Shown: positions 26,974 through 33,936 of the stretch, one piece after another
How the letters are laid out: each line of letters opens with the position of its first letter
How positions within the stretch are numbered: the stretch's first letter is position 1
Source of the DNA: a virus
IMG/VR virus record: IMGVR_UViG_3300020172_003635
Coordinates: 1-45,547 of that record
Length of the DNA: 45,547 nt
Strand: one strand, 5' to 3'
Made by a program: the position numbers and the translations under genes
Notes under the pieces: model-generated
What the model saw: only the letters and a program-made list of their open reading frames with translations
Told to the model about the DNA's origin: nothing
The model's database searches: none

Positions 26974-28012
26974 GGATTTAGAGCCCGCTGTAAAAAATGT
27001 TGAATTCGATAAAGCAACTGGAGAAATACTTCCTTCCGCAAAGAAAATCTTAAAAGAAGAATCTAAGACACTTGAGCTAGCAATAGCTCAACTGCAGAAG
27101 CAGTATGGTGCTGGCTCAGTAGTACGACTTGGGTCAACTAATATTAAGCCATGGGATTCAATCTCTACTGGCGCATTGACATTGGATAATGCTCTTGGGA
27201 TTGGCGGTTTTCCGCGCGGGCGCGTAGTCGAGATCTACGGTCCAGAATCATCGGGTAAATCTACGATTGCTTTAGCTACAGTAGCCAAGGCTCAGCAAAT
27301 GGGCATCACGTGCGCTTACATCGACGCAGAGCACGCACTTGACCCAGTATACATGCAGGCCGTAGGGATTGACCTAGACAATCTCTTGTTGGCTCAGCCG
27401 GATTATGGCGAGCAAGGTTTTGATATTGCGGATAGACTTTTGCGCACTGGAGAAGTCGGATTGATTGTTATCGACTCAGTTGCAGCACTTGTTCCTAAGG
27501 CAGAGCTTGATGGCGAAATGGAACAGGCTCACATGGGCCTGCAGGCACGCATGATGGCAAAGGCTATGCGTAAGATTACTGGACTCGCCGCTCAGCACAA
27601 CACTCTTATTATATTCATTAACCAATTACGAAATAAAATTGGAATTATGTTTGGCAATCCCGAAACCACTCCTGGTGGATTCGCTCTCAAGTTTGCAGCG
27701 TCTGTTCGTATTGACGTCCGCAAGAAAGAAGACTTGAAGGATAAGTCAGGCAATCCAATTGGAGTAAAGATCAAAGCTAAGGTTATTAAGAATAAGATGG
27801 CACCCCCAATGAAGATTGTAGAGTTTGATATTATTTATGCTCAGGGCATTGATGAGTATGGTTGTATCTTTGACCTAGGAATAGATAAGGGTGTTCTTGC
27901 ACAAAAGGGCGCATGGGTTTATTATAACAATGAAAACTTTGCGCAGGGTAGAGACAACGCTATTGAGAAGCTAAAGTCAAATCCCGAGATCGTTGCCGCA
28001 ATCAAGAAGTAG
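26966..28012 (+). CDS. recA: RecA recombinase
   Basis: A 348-aa bacterial-type RecA, the ATP-dependent strand-exchange filament protein (not the T4 UvsX type). Seen: an N-terminal helix ending LELAIAQLQKQYGAGSVVRL, Walker A GPESSGKST, VIDSVAALVPKAEL (Walker B and L1 start), the L2 region FINQLRNKIGIMFGNPETTPGG, and KVIKNKMAPP. It has about 35 extra N-terminal residues and lacks the long acidic C-terminal tail of many bacterial RecAs. I chose ATG 26966, which overlaps the upstream stop; an ATG at 26939 in the same frame has no SD. It probably serves phage recombination-dependent replication or repair. Confidence 0.95.
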   Translation: MTEDLEPAVKNVEFDKATGEILPSAKKILKEESKTLELAIAQLQKQYGAGSVVRLGSTNIKPWDSISTGALTLDNALGIGGFPRGRVVEIYGPESSGKSTIALATVAKAQQMGITCAYIDAEHALDPVYMQAVGIDLDNLLLAQPDYGEQGFDIADRLLRTGEVGLIVIDSVAALVPKAELDGEMEQAHMGLQARMMAKAMRKITGLAAQHNTLIIFINQLRNKIGIMFGNPETTPGGFALKFAASVRIDVRKKEDLKDKSGNPIGVKIKAKVIKNKMAPPMKIVEFDIIYAQGIDEYGCIFDLGIDKGVLAQKGAWVYYNNENFAQGRDNAIEKLKSNPEIVAAIKK

Positions 28013-28014
28013 AT

Positions 28015-28179
28015 ATGGACTTCAATCCAACTACATGTGAAGATTGTCGCTATCCGGCAAACTTTATTATCACACCTTTGTCCCGAAAAACTAACCGACA
28101 ATTTTTTTCTGTGAAGTGCAGAGATTGCGGTGACTCTTGGAATGAATCCCCTGATGAGGATGACAGTAACCCTGTTTAA
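28015..28179 (+). CDS. 54-aa zinc-ribbon protein
   Basis: A short frame read by hand, beginning 2 nt after the recA stop. The product MDFNPTTCEDCRYPANF... contains CEDC (residues 8-11) and CRDC (about 35-38), a zinc-ribbon spacing, with an acidic C-terminus (ESPDEDDSN). It has only a weak SD, suggesting coupling to recA. Likely a small DNA- or protein-binding ribbon; no family assigned. Confidence 0.6.
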   Translation: MDFNPTTCEDCRYPANFIITPLSRKTNRQFFSVKCRDCGDSWNESPDEDDSNPV

Positions 28180-28242
28180 GAAATATAACTTATATCTTAA
28201 CTAATAGGTACTATATTCATAAGCGCTACTTAAGGTGGATTT

Positions 28243-28533
28243 ATGGATTTCGTCCGACGGATATTGGATCTTTTTAAAAAAGAACAGATAGCTGGAACTA
28301 GTCAATTTACTTCCTTCATCCACGTTTCTGATAGTACTAGTTCTGAGTTTGTTGTGACGGTTCACACAGATGACACAGGGTATTTGATATTCTCTATCTT
28401 TAGTCCTGAAGAATGGGCCATGATTGTAGACATCTGCGAACTGACTTCCCGTGATATTGAAGATGTTGTTCGTGAGATCTCAGACGATGAAAATATTACG
28501 AATATTGCCATTGATCCTAGGGATATAGATTAA
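28243..28533 (+). CDS. 96-aa protein, function unknown
   Basis: A 96-aa acidic protein with AAGGTGG before its ATG. It has an amphipathic N-terminal helix (MDFVRRILDLFKKEQI), a beta-rich middle (SEFVVTVHTDDTGYLIFSIF) and a helical end. Its TAA overlaps the next ATG by one base (TAATG), so translation with the 784-aa gene is coupled and the two products may work together. No family recognised. Confidence 0.65.
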   Translation: MDFVRRILDLFKKEQIAGTSQFTSFIHVSDSTSSEFVVTVHTDDTGYLIFSIFSPEEWAMIVDICELTSRDIEDVVREISDDENITNIAIDPRDID

Positions 28534-30887
28534 TGGCTGATGACTATATATATAAATTAAATCCTGGAAAAGGGTGGATGTTTAAAGGTGGTCCTAGATC
28601 CTCACCAGTAGCTCCTTTTACTGGAGCCTATAAGGGGGATACATCCCTGAATATGGGTTGGAAAATACACTTTGACTTAAAGAGTACTTTATCGCTGCAG
28701 GATTCCTTAAAAGAAGCTGGAATGGACGCTTCACAAAACATTATTGATTCATCTAAATTTAAATCTGTTGCGCAAAGATATTTAAGTTATTCAGGCGGTA
28801 GTTTATCAGATGAGAAAGTTGCCCAAGGTATTTATAACACTATAAACTTTGGAAGAAGGCAACTCCCAGGCGGCGTGGAGTATGAGCAGTTATTTCCAAG
28901 AATTACTGATATTTTTGATACGGCTGATGTACTCAAGTCTCAGGGGATGGATTTTAAATTTGGCGCTAATACTTATGGAAACTGGACGGCTTATCCATCT
29001 TCGCTAGAAAGAAGAGATAAACTAATCGCTTCTCTGGAATCTTCCATAGGTTCTAGGCTAGAGGAAGCTAAAAACATAGAATCTTCTGGATCTGACTTAT
29101 TGAGCCGATACACTAAAGGTAGATTTAGCAGTCAATACATGAAACAGATTCCAGAATTTATGAAACATTCTTGGAGCGCTGTTCTTCCAGATGATGAATT
29201 CCAAAAGTTGCCACCTCTCCAGAGGATTAAAGAACGAGTCGTTAGTAGTGCAAAAAATTTTCCTGACACATTAAAAAAATTCTTAGCTAGCGAACCTATT
29301 TTAGAAGAATTGATGTTTGGCCCAAAGGGGTATGTTAGCCCTTATGAAGATATTCCGTCACTATTAAAAGCACGTGGCATTTCAATTGATATTCCGGGAA
29401 GAACTGCAATAACCCCCATAACGCCACATGCAACAACTGTCACGCCAAGTAATATACCAAATACCCCTCAACTAAAACAGTCTCCTGAACCAATTATCAA
29501 AATAACACCACATGCTAAACCGGTAATGAACATACCTGGCCATGGCCAAGTTATTGATCCGATTGAGATAGCTACAAGACGCGCCCAAAGGCAAGCAGAC
29601 CTAGACGAAGCTTTTAATCCAATTCAGATTAATCAGAGAGTAAATGCTCAACGCAAAGCAGCTTTGCCACTAAAGAAGGCCAACAAAGCTCAACGACGTG
29701 CCGCAAAGAATGCAAGAGCTCTAGAGGTACAGAAGCAGAGAGAAGAGGGTTCTAAAGTCGCACGCGCAGAAGCCGAGAGAATAAAGGCTGAAAGAGCTGC
29801 ACTACAAGTATTTGAACCAACAACCGTTTCTTTGTCAGGTGGTGCAAAGGATGGCAGTACTTTAGGTGTCCGTAAGGTTAGAACAAAACCTATCTATGTT
29901 AATCCAGTCACAAGGCAAAGAGAGGGAAGACCTGAGTTTGTTGGCAACCGCAAGGGTAGATTAAAGGTCGGACAAACCAGGGAAGGATCTATCGACACGC
30001 GTAGAATAGCTGGATTTGAAGAAAGTATTGACGGAGTTCCATTTCGTTCTATCCTATATGACCCAACTATAGATGCGCCTACATATGAAGCGTATGGTTC
30101 GATTAATGATGGATCTATGAAGAAAACTGGAATGTCTCATGGAGAAGCTGTTGACTATATCAGCAAGAGAGTTCGATTAGATGGTGGAACAGTTGCAAGC
30201 AATAAGTCTCTTCCTGGTTTTGGCCAAGGAGTTAAGGACATGGTTGATCAAGGTGTTGTTTCTCGTGGGGAAGTTATTGACATTCTTAAAGGAAAAAATC
30301 AAGCTAATGAATTTGGTAGAATCTTACCAAGAAGTTCAGGCGCTGGAACAGTATCTCCCCCCGGTCAACTGACAGGAATGGGTAACATTGTCGATCTTAC
30401 TAAAAATGCTGAACAAGTAGTATTAAATTTAGACCTTGAGGATGATATGAGGCTCTCCTACGGTGAATCTTTATTGCAATTTTCACGAATGCATCAGCAA
30501 GGTGGCAATCTTAGTACGGGTAGGCAAAAACAACTGGGAAGAACAGCTGGACTTGCAGATAAACAAGCAATGATGGTCGACGATGAAAAAATACAAACAG
30601 CTGCTCGTTTAGCTAGAGAAGAAGAAAGATTGGCTCCGATAAGGGCTGAAAGGGTTCAAGCAGTTATTAATCGGGGTAGATCTGAAGTAGGCGAAACAAT
30701 TCTTCAGTCACCATTTGTGCCAGCTGCGGAGCAAGCCGAGGAAGTTGTTCGTAAGGCTCCTATTTCAAGGAGAACAATGGAGAAGATGATGTCTTCTAAC
30801 ATGCTTGCCGCGGGAGTTGCTGCGGGTGGTTTGGGGCTTCTTTATGCTTCAAACAAGATAAGAGGCGAAAGAGAAGTTGGGCGTTAA
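28533..30887 (+). CDS. 784-aa modular protein with basic middle and C-terminal membrane segment
   Basis: Three parts are visible. Residues about 1-270 form a folded domain beginning MADDYIYKLNPGKGWMFKGG, with GWKIHFDLKSTLSLQDSL at 42-59 and GMDFKFGANTYGNWTAYPSS at about 138-157. The pairing of GWKIH with a later FK and Y-P segment is weakly reminiscent of the lyase-like N-terminal domain of class III/IV lanthipeptide synthetases, but I would not assign it. Residues about 350-430 are very basic and Ala/Arg/Lys-rich. The C-terminus is a hydrophobic segment (MLAAGVAAGGLGLLYASN) followed by KIRGEREVGR. This last architecture matches the putative ejection proteins of the minus cluster. It is followed by a bidirectional terminator. 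Confidence 0.6.
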   Translation: MADDYIYKLNPGKGWMFKGGPRSSPVAPFTGAYKGDTSLNMGWKIHFDLKSTLSLQDSLKEAGMDASQNIIDSSKFKSVAQRYLSYSGGSLSDEKVAQGIYNTINFGRRQLPGGVEYEQLFPRITDIFDTADVLKSQGMDFKFGANTYGNWTAYPSSLERRDKLIASLESSIGSRLEEAKNIESSGSDLLSRYTKGRFSSQYMKQIPEFMKHSWSAVLPDDEFQKLPPLQRIKERVVSSAKNFPDTLKKFLASEPILEELMFGPKGYVSPYEDIPSLLKARGISIDIPGRTAITPITPHATTVTPSNIPNTPQLKQSPEPIIKITPHAKPVMNIPGHGQVIDPIEIATRRAQRQADLDEAFNPIQINQRVNAQRKAALPLKKANKAQRRAAKNARALEVQKQREEGSKVARAEAERIKAERAALQVFEPTTVSLSGGAKDGSTLGVRKVRTKPIYVNPVTRQREGRPEFVGNRKGRLKVGQTREGSIDTRRIAGFEESIDGVPFRSILYDPTIDAPTYEAYGSINDGSMKKTGMSHGEAVDYISKRVRLDGGTVASNKSLPGFGQGVKDMVDQGVVSRGEVIDILKGKNQANEFGRILPRSSGAGTVSPPGQLTGMGNIVDLTKNAEQVVLNLDLEDDMRLSYGESLLQFSRMHQQGGNLSTGRQKQLGRTAGLADKQAMMVDDEKIQTAARLAREEERLAPIRAERVQAVINRGRSEVGETILQSPFVPAAEQAEEVVRKAPISRRTMEKMMSSNMLAAGVAAGGLGLLYASNKIRGEREVGR

Positions 30888-30928
30888 TACTTAACGGCAT
30901 TTTTTTTTCAAACTCGCCGGTATAAAAA

Positions 30929-30973
30929 CAAAAGAGACGCTTCCTGCCTGATGAGCAGAGAGCGTCTCTTTTG
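30929..30973. terminator. Bidirectional terminator between convergent genes
   Basis: A 13-bp perfect stem (30929-30941 with 30961-30973) with A-run on one side and T-run on the other, so it can stop transcription from both the 784-aa gene and the 72-aa minus-strand gene that converge on it. Confidence 0.85.
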
Positions 30974-30988
30974 TCGTTTGGTTAACGA

Positions 30989-31207
30989 TCAGTAGTCGTA
31001 ACCCGATTCCCAACCTATTTCATCATAGGATTCATTTGAAGATGAAAAGGCCATTTCGAAGTCGGTTCCTTCGAGGCTCGTATGAGCCATGCCACCGAAG
31101 GGGTTGACCCACTGGAAGCAGTCTGGACATCTCATGTTGGAACCAAGGAGTTCCTCAGCAACGATAAACTCTGATGCACAGTGTGGACACTCTATAAATG
31201 AATTCAT
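30989..31207 (-). CDS. 72-aa zinc-ribbon protein
   Basis: A 72-aa protein with AAAGGA before the ATG. CPHC (residues 7-10) and CPDC (27-30) form a zinc-ribbon of the kind found in small transcription-related proteins (the pattern IECPHCASEFIVAEELLGSN). The remainder is acidic and aromatic (ESYDEIGWESGYDY). It is an isolated minus-strand gene between two plus-strand regions, with its own terminator. A regulatory role is plausible but unproven. Confidence 0.75.
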   Translation of the reverse strand: MNSFIECPHCASEFIVAEELLGSNMRCPDCFQWVNPFGGMAHTSLEGTDFEMAFSSSNESYDEIGWESGYDY

Positions 31208-31640
31208 TTTTTATCCTTTGATGTGTTAAGCATTAGCTGGTATGGGTTGATGTGACCCTTGGGGATCACGTCATTGACTATATCCATTCCAGGCGGATCG
31301 ATGCAACTCGTAGATAGGTATTTTAGAAAAAAAATTTCTTATGGGCGATTCTGTATAGGAAAAAAATTTTGGACTGAAATGGATGAAAGGTGTTGCGGGC
31401 TTTTCTAAATTCGAGGGTGTTTTGTTTCTAAACACGAGGATATATAAACGTATATAAAGTCTTATTAAGGTAAAAATCAGGGAAAATTTATAAGTGTGTT
31501 TATAGATCTTTATATAGGTTTATTAAAGGATGTAAACCAGGAAAAATTTATGAGGGGGTAATAGTGAGTATATATGTATACTTAAGACTTTTAACATGCC
31601 CACCCGGGTATGGGGTCTATTCTCTTGAAAGGGGATTATT
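31208..31640. promoter_or_regulatory. AT-rich divergent intergenic region with imperfect repeats
   Basis: A 430-bp gap between the minus zinc-ribbon gene and the first plus-strand cassette gene. It contains an imperfect direct repeat of about 36 bp (31462 and 31520, spaced 58 bp; both read TTATTAA ... CAGGGAAAATTTAT or CAGGAAAAATTTAT), several TATATAA clusters, and a CCCA/CCCGGG/TGGG hairpin-like segment near 31600. A 35-codon frame (31301-31408, beginning MQLVDRYFRKKISYG) is possible but weak. It likely holds the promoters for both flanking units; replication-origin function is only a possibility. Confidence 0.45.
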
Positions 31641-31976
31641 ATGTCAGTAGGAAAAGAAGCAGAAGGTGTAATGAATGCGTTTGGTAACGCGTTCGCAGGG
31701 TTGGATAAAATCTTCGAGAGGAAGGACAAGCAGTGGGTAGCACTGTACGCCCATCTTGCAAGTCGTGGAATGACTGGAGTAGTTAAGCAACGTCGTCAAG
31801 GCGAAGATGCACTAGAATTCAATCATGACGGCGTCGAGTACAGGATGTCCATTGTCAAGCTAGAGGAGTGGGTACGTACTACTCGTCCAGACCTAATGTG
31901 GTGGACACCACTGGGTACTGCTATGGGTACACGTCCAGTTATCAGTAACGGACGTCCAGTTATTAAGTTGGACTGA
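31641..31976 (+). CDS. 111-aa protein, function unknown
   Basis: A 111-aa protein with AAAGGGG six bases before the ATG. An N-terminal helix (EAEGVMNAFGNAFAGLDKIF) precedes a basic, Trp-containing region (QWVALYAHLASRGMTGVVKQ, then VEYRMSIVKLEEWVRTTRPD) that could bind nucleic acid. It is the first of the small-gene cassettes and, unlike most of the following ones, lacks the TTTTTT-N4-ATAG motif in its leader. Its own strong terminator follows. No family recognised. Confidence 0.65.
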   Translation: MSVGKEAEGVMNAFGNAFAGLDKIFERKDKQWVALYAHLASRGMTGVVKQRRQGEDALEFNHDGVEYRMSIVKLEEWVRTTRPDLMWWTPLGTAMGTRPVISNGRPVIKLD

Positions 31977-31986
31977 TAAAAGTTTG

Positions 31987-32029
31987 GTTTCCCCTGGGGT
32001 CTTCGGATCCTGGGGGAAACACCTTTTTT
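31987..32029 (+). terminator. UUCG-loop terminator, cassette 1
   Basis: A 15-bp stem (31987-32020) closed by a C(TTCG)G tetraloop, outer arm GTTTCCCC with GGGGAAAC, followed by ACC and T6. The T-tract is also the first part of the next promoter-like motif. Confidence 0.9.
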
Positions 32030-32050
32030 GAGTATAGGCCAAAGGGTCTA
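32024..32050 (+). promoter_or_regulatory. TTTTTT-N4-ATAG motif with 5' hairpin, copy 1
   Basis: TTTTTTGAGTATAGG (32024-32038), fused to the terminator T-tract. It is followed by hairpin TAGGCC-AAAG-GGTCTA and then the SD of the rhomboid gene. Repeated 14 times in this region; a phage-specific promoter is the likely role. Confidence 0.65.
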
Positions 32051-32076
32051 TCTATATCTCTTGGAAGGGGATTCTC

Positions 32077-32739
32077 ATGTTTAAGAAAGTGTTGCGTTGG
32101 ACTCCTGTTGTTAGTATTCTATTGTTCATTCTCATGTTTGTGGGAATGACACAGGCACAGTGTGTCAAGGAAGGTACCTACAGTTACTGTGACAGTACCT
32201 TATGGGTAGCCAATAGTAGTAGCTTCGGCATTGCTGACATTATGGCCTTGTTTGGTCATGCCAGTATTATGCACTTGCTATGCAATGGAGCTGCTTTATT
32301 GTTATTTGCAGTACCAGCAGAACTAATCTTAGGGAGAAAGAAGTTCATTGCTAGTCTTGTTCTAGTAATGATGGCCCAGATCATCATTGGTGAGTTAACT
32401 CGTACCAACGGATTGGGTGCCAGCGGATGGCTTTTTGCTATGCCGGGGCTCATGTTTGGGGCTTCCATGTGGAAGATCTGGGAAGAGGGTGAAGAAGTAT
32501 GCTTTATGTCGTGGCCTACACTCTTATTTGGTGCATCCGTGGGTATGGTTGCTATGGATGTAGCAGCTTTTGGTGATGCCGATGGCGTTGGCCACCTGGC
32601 CCATATCTCTGGGTTTCTTAGTGGTCTCATCTTTGTTATTGCGGGACTTCCGTTCCTTGTAATGACAATTCGTGATACATTCCGTACATGGAAGAGAGAG
32701 CGTGCATGGCGTAAGAAGCGTTCACTTATGGCAGTATAG
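32077..32739 (+). CDS. Rhomboid-family intramembrane serine protease
   Basis: A 220-aa membrane protein with about six hydrophobic helices. The rhomboid hallmarks are all present: H61-x4-H66-x3-N70 in GHASIMHLLCNGA (as in E. coli GlpG H145, H150, N154), catalytic Ser116 in GASG, and catalytic His176 in HLAHISGFLSG (H-x2-G-x3-G). The first helix (VVSILLFILMFVGMTQA) could be an anchor or signal, and the C-terminus is a basic cytoplasmic tail (RDTFRTWKRERAWRKKR). Rhomboids cut other membrane proteins within the bilayer. It is its own transcription unit with a motif-plus-hairpin leader. Substrate unknown; neighbouring single-helix peptides or a host receptor are candidates. Confidence 0.85.
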   Translation: MFKKVLRWTPVVSILLFILMFVGMTQAQCVKEGTYSYCDSTLWVANSSSFGIADIMALFGHASIMHLLCNGAALLLFAVPAELILGRKKFIASLVLVMMAQIIIGELTRTNGLGASGWLFAMPGLMFGASMWKIWEEGEEVCFMSWPTLLFGASVGMVAMDVAAFGDADGVGHLAHISGFLSGLIFVIAGLPFLVMTIRDTFRTWKRERAWRKKRSLMAV

Positions 32740-32747
32740 TACAGGTT

Positions 32748-32790
32748 GTTTCCCCTGGGGTCTTCGGACTCTGGGGGAAACTTCTTTTTT
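32748..32790 (+). terminator. UUCG-loop terminator, cassette 2
   Basis: Stem 32748-32781 with outer GTTTCCCC/GGGGAAAC and a TTCG loop, then TTC and T6. Confidence 0.9.
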
Positions 32791-32810
32791 GAGGATAGGC
32801 CGCCGGTCTA
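32785..32810 (+). promoter_or_regulatory. TTTTTT-N4-ATAG motif with 5' hairpin, copy 2
   Basis: TTTTTTGAGGATAGG (32785-32799), then hairpin TAGGCC-GCC-GGTCTA and an AAAGGGG SD leading to the 31-aa peptide gene. Confidence 0.65.
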
Positions 32811-32836
32811 ACTCATTCCTTTGAAAGGGGATTGTA

Positions 32837-32932
32837 ATGAGTGATAACATGTTCTTTTTGATTGGTAATGCTTTCTTCATTACTTGTTGTACATTGGCAA
32901 TCTTGCCATTGTTCTTCTACAACAAGAAGTGA
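32837..32932 (+). CDS. 31-aa single-helix membrane peptide
   Basis: ATG at 32837 with GAAAGGGG upstream, in the same leader layout as its neighbours. The product begins MSDNMFFLIGNAFFITCCTL and ends FYNKK: one transmembrane helix with a positively charged end. The dedicated promoter motif, SD and terminator make it a real gene despite its size. Possible roles include a holin-like or host-membrane effector, or a partner of the rhomboid protease encoded just upstream. Confidence 0.7.
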   Translation: MSDNMFFLIGNAFFITCCTLAILPLFFYNKK

Positions 32933-32941
32933 TTTAGAAGA

Positions 32942-32990
32942 AGGGTAGTGTCCTACCTTGCGCACTAGCAAAGACACACTATAGAAGAAG
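32942..32990 (+). ncRNA. Structured RNA element, copy 1
   Basis: Downstream of the 31-aa gene. Possible pairings: GGTAG with CTACC (32944-32948/32953-32957), TTGC with GCAA (32958-32961/32968-32971), and GTGTC with GACAC (32948-32952/32973-32977). The first and third overlap as in a pseudoknot or two-state switch. Copy 2 at 33769 keeps all three with compensatory changes. Confidence 0.55.
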
Positions 32991-32992
32991 TT

Positions 32993-33033
32993 GTTTCCCC
33001 TGGGGCATTTGCCTTGGGGGAAACTTCTTTTTT
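32993..33033 (+). terminator. Hairpin terminator, cassette 3
   Basis: Stem 32993-33024 (GTTTCCCC with GGGGAAAC, inner GGGGC with GCCTT, loop ATTT), then TTC and T6. Confidence 0.88.
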
Positions 33034-33051
33034 GAGTATAGACTATTATAC
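33028..33051 (+). promoter_or_regulatory. TTTTTT-N4-ATAG motif, copy 3
   Basis: TTTTTTGAGTATAGA (33028-33042). Here the downstream hairpin pairs GAGTATA with TATACTC, and the leader is longer (about 90 nt) before the SD of the 78-aa gene, with an ACGC/GCGT pairing further on. Confidence 0.6.
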
Positions 33052-33131
33052 TCCGTCAGCGGTATGACGTTAAATACAACGGGGAGACTACGCGTGCCTT
33101 AAACTGCGTATAACGGTTCCTAGGAGGGATC

Positions 33132-33368
33132 ATGAATGTAATTGAATTTATCAAACAGTATAAGTATGCAGTCCTAGTGGGCTTGTTGGTGTTCGCACCC
33201 ACAAGTGCAATTGTATTTGGATTGTTTGGATTCATTTCCGGGCTTCTTAACTGGGGCATTCTTATCCTTATTGGTCTTGTTTTTGCAGGGTTACAAGGAT
33301 ACGACTCATTCAGGAATTGGATGAGTAGCAATAATGATGATGAAGTGGAATACGACCCCTTCAACTAA
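33132..33368 (+). CDS. 78-aa two-helix membrane protein
   Basis: A 78-aa protein with AGGAGG before the ATG. Two adjacent hydrophobic helices span residues about 12-36 (YAVLVGLLVFAPTSAIVFGL) and 40-56 (NWGILILIGLVFAGLQ), with a short acidic C-terminal tail (NNDDEVEYDPFN). Two-helix topology with a charged tail fits holin-like or host-membrane-modifying proteins. The long leader may allow post-transcriptional control. No family recognised. Confidence 0.7.
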   Translation: MNVIEFIKQYKYAVLVGLLVFAPTSAIVFGLFGFISGLLNWGILILIGLVFAGLQGYDSFRNWMSSNNDDEVEYDPFN

Positions 33369-33422
33369 TTGTAAGTAAGTTTCAATGGGGTGATAGTCCA
33401 CCTCTTTAATAAGAAGAAGGTT

Positions 33423-33463
33423 GTTTCCTCTGGGGCTTTTGCCTCGGGGGAAACACCTTTTTT
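33423..33463 (+). terminator. Hairpin terminator, cassette 4
   Basis: Stem 33423-33454 (GTTTCCTC with GGGGAAAC, inner GGGGC with GCCTC, loop TTTT), then ACC and T6. A G-U pair replaces one G-C of other copies. Confidence 0.88.
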
Positions 33464-33485
33464 GAGTATAGGAGAAAGGCTCCTA
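33458..33485 (+). promoter_or_regulatory. TTTTTT-N4-ATAG motif with covarying 5' hairpin, copy 4
   Basis: TTTTTTGAGTATAGG (33458-33472), then hairpin TAGGAG-AAAGG-CTCCTA. Both arms differ from the usual TAGGCC/GGTCTA yet still pair, evidence that the RNA stem is selected. Confidence 0.7.
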
Positions 33486-33511
33486 ACTTATTCTCTTGAA
33501 AGGGGAATGAA

Positions 33512-33757
33512 ATGGAAAGAGGTACATATAAGTACCGGACACTAAGGGGTAACGACCTAGTGTTCCAAGTTGGTGGAAGCATGACATATTGTCGTGTTTT
33601 CAACCAACAAGGTGAGTTGGTCCACTACTATGGATCAGTCACCCCTCCAGAAGTCAGCAAACAGGATGGTCAAACCATCGTCCTGTTTGAGGACTTCGAA
33701 GAAGGATCGCGACGCCTTCATGGTGTTGCAATCCGTCCAGTCATTACCTTAGGGTAG
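33512..33757 (+). CDS. 81-aa beta-rich protein, function unknown
   Basis: An 81-aa protein with GAAAGGGG before the ATG. The chain is nearly all short beta strands (GTYKYRTLRGNDLVFQVGGS, then TYCRVFNQQGELVHYYGSV and QTIVLFEDFEEGSRRLHGVA), like a small beta-barrel or SH3/OB-type fold. A single Cys; no catalytic motif. It is a single-gene transcription unit followed by the second structured RNA element. Probably a host-takeover-type early protein, by position only. Confidence 0.65.
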   Translation: MERGTYKYRTLRGNDLVFQVGGSMTYCRVFNQQGELVHYYGSVTPPEVSKQDGQTIVLFEDFEEGSRRLHGVAIRPVITLG

Positions 33758-33768
33758 TGGCTGGACAA

Positions 33769-33815
33769 AGGGTAGCGTCTTACCTTGCATACTAGCAAAG
33801 ACGCATTATAGAAGA
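33769..33815 (+). ncRNA. Structured RNA element, copy 2
   Basis: Second copy of the element at 32942. GCGTC (33775-33779) pairs with GACGC (33800-33804), where copy 1 has GTGTC and GACAC: a compensatory double change. The TTGC/GCAA stem is conserved with a changed loop, and GGTAG/TTACC keeps pairing through a G-U. Both copies lie just before a terminator hairpin. Confidence 0.55.
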
Positions 33816-33819
33816 AGTT

Positions 33820-33860
33820 GTTTCCCCTGGGGCATTTGCCTTGGGGGAAACTTCTTTTTT
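33820..33860 (+). terminator. Hairpin terminator, cassette 5
   Basis: Stem 33820-33851, same sequence as the cassette 3 terminator (loop ATTT), then TTC and T6. Confidence 0.88.
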
Positions 33861-33879
33861 GAGGATAGGCCAATGGTCT
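33855..33879 (+). promoter_or_regulatory. TTTTTT-N4-ATAG motif with 5' hairpin, copy 5
   Basis: TTTTTTGAGGATAGG (33855-33869), hairpin AGGCC-AAT-GGTCT, and a second leader hairpin CTAGGC/GCCTAG at about 33884-33905 before the SD. Confidence 0.65.
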
Positions 33880-33936
33880 TTCCCTAGGCTTAAGCCACAG
33901 CCTAGCCATCCCGGCGAAGTGGCAAAGGGGGTCGAG

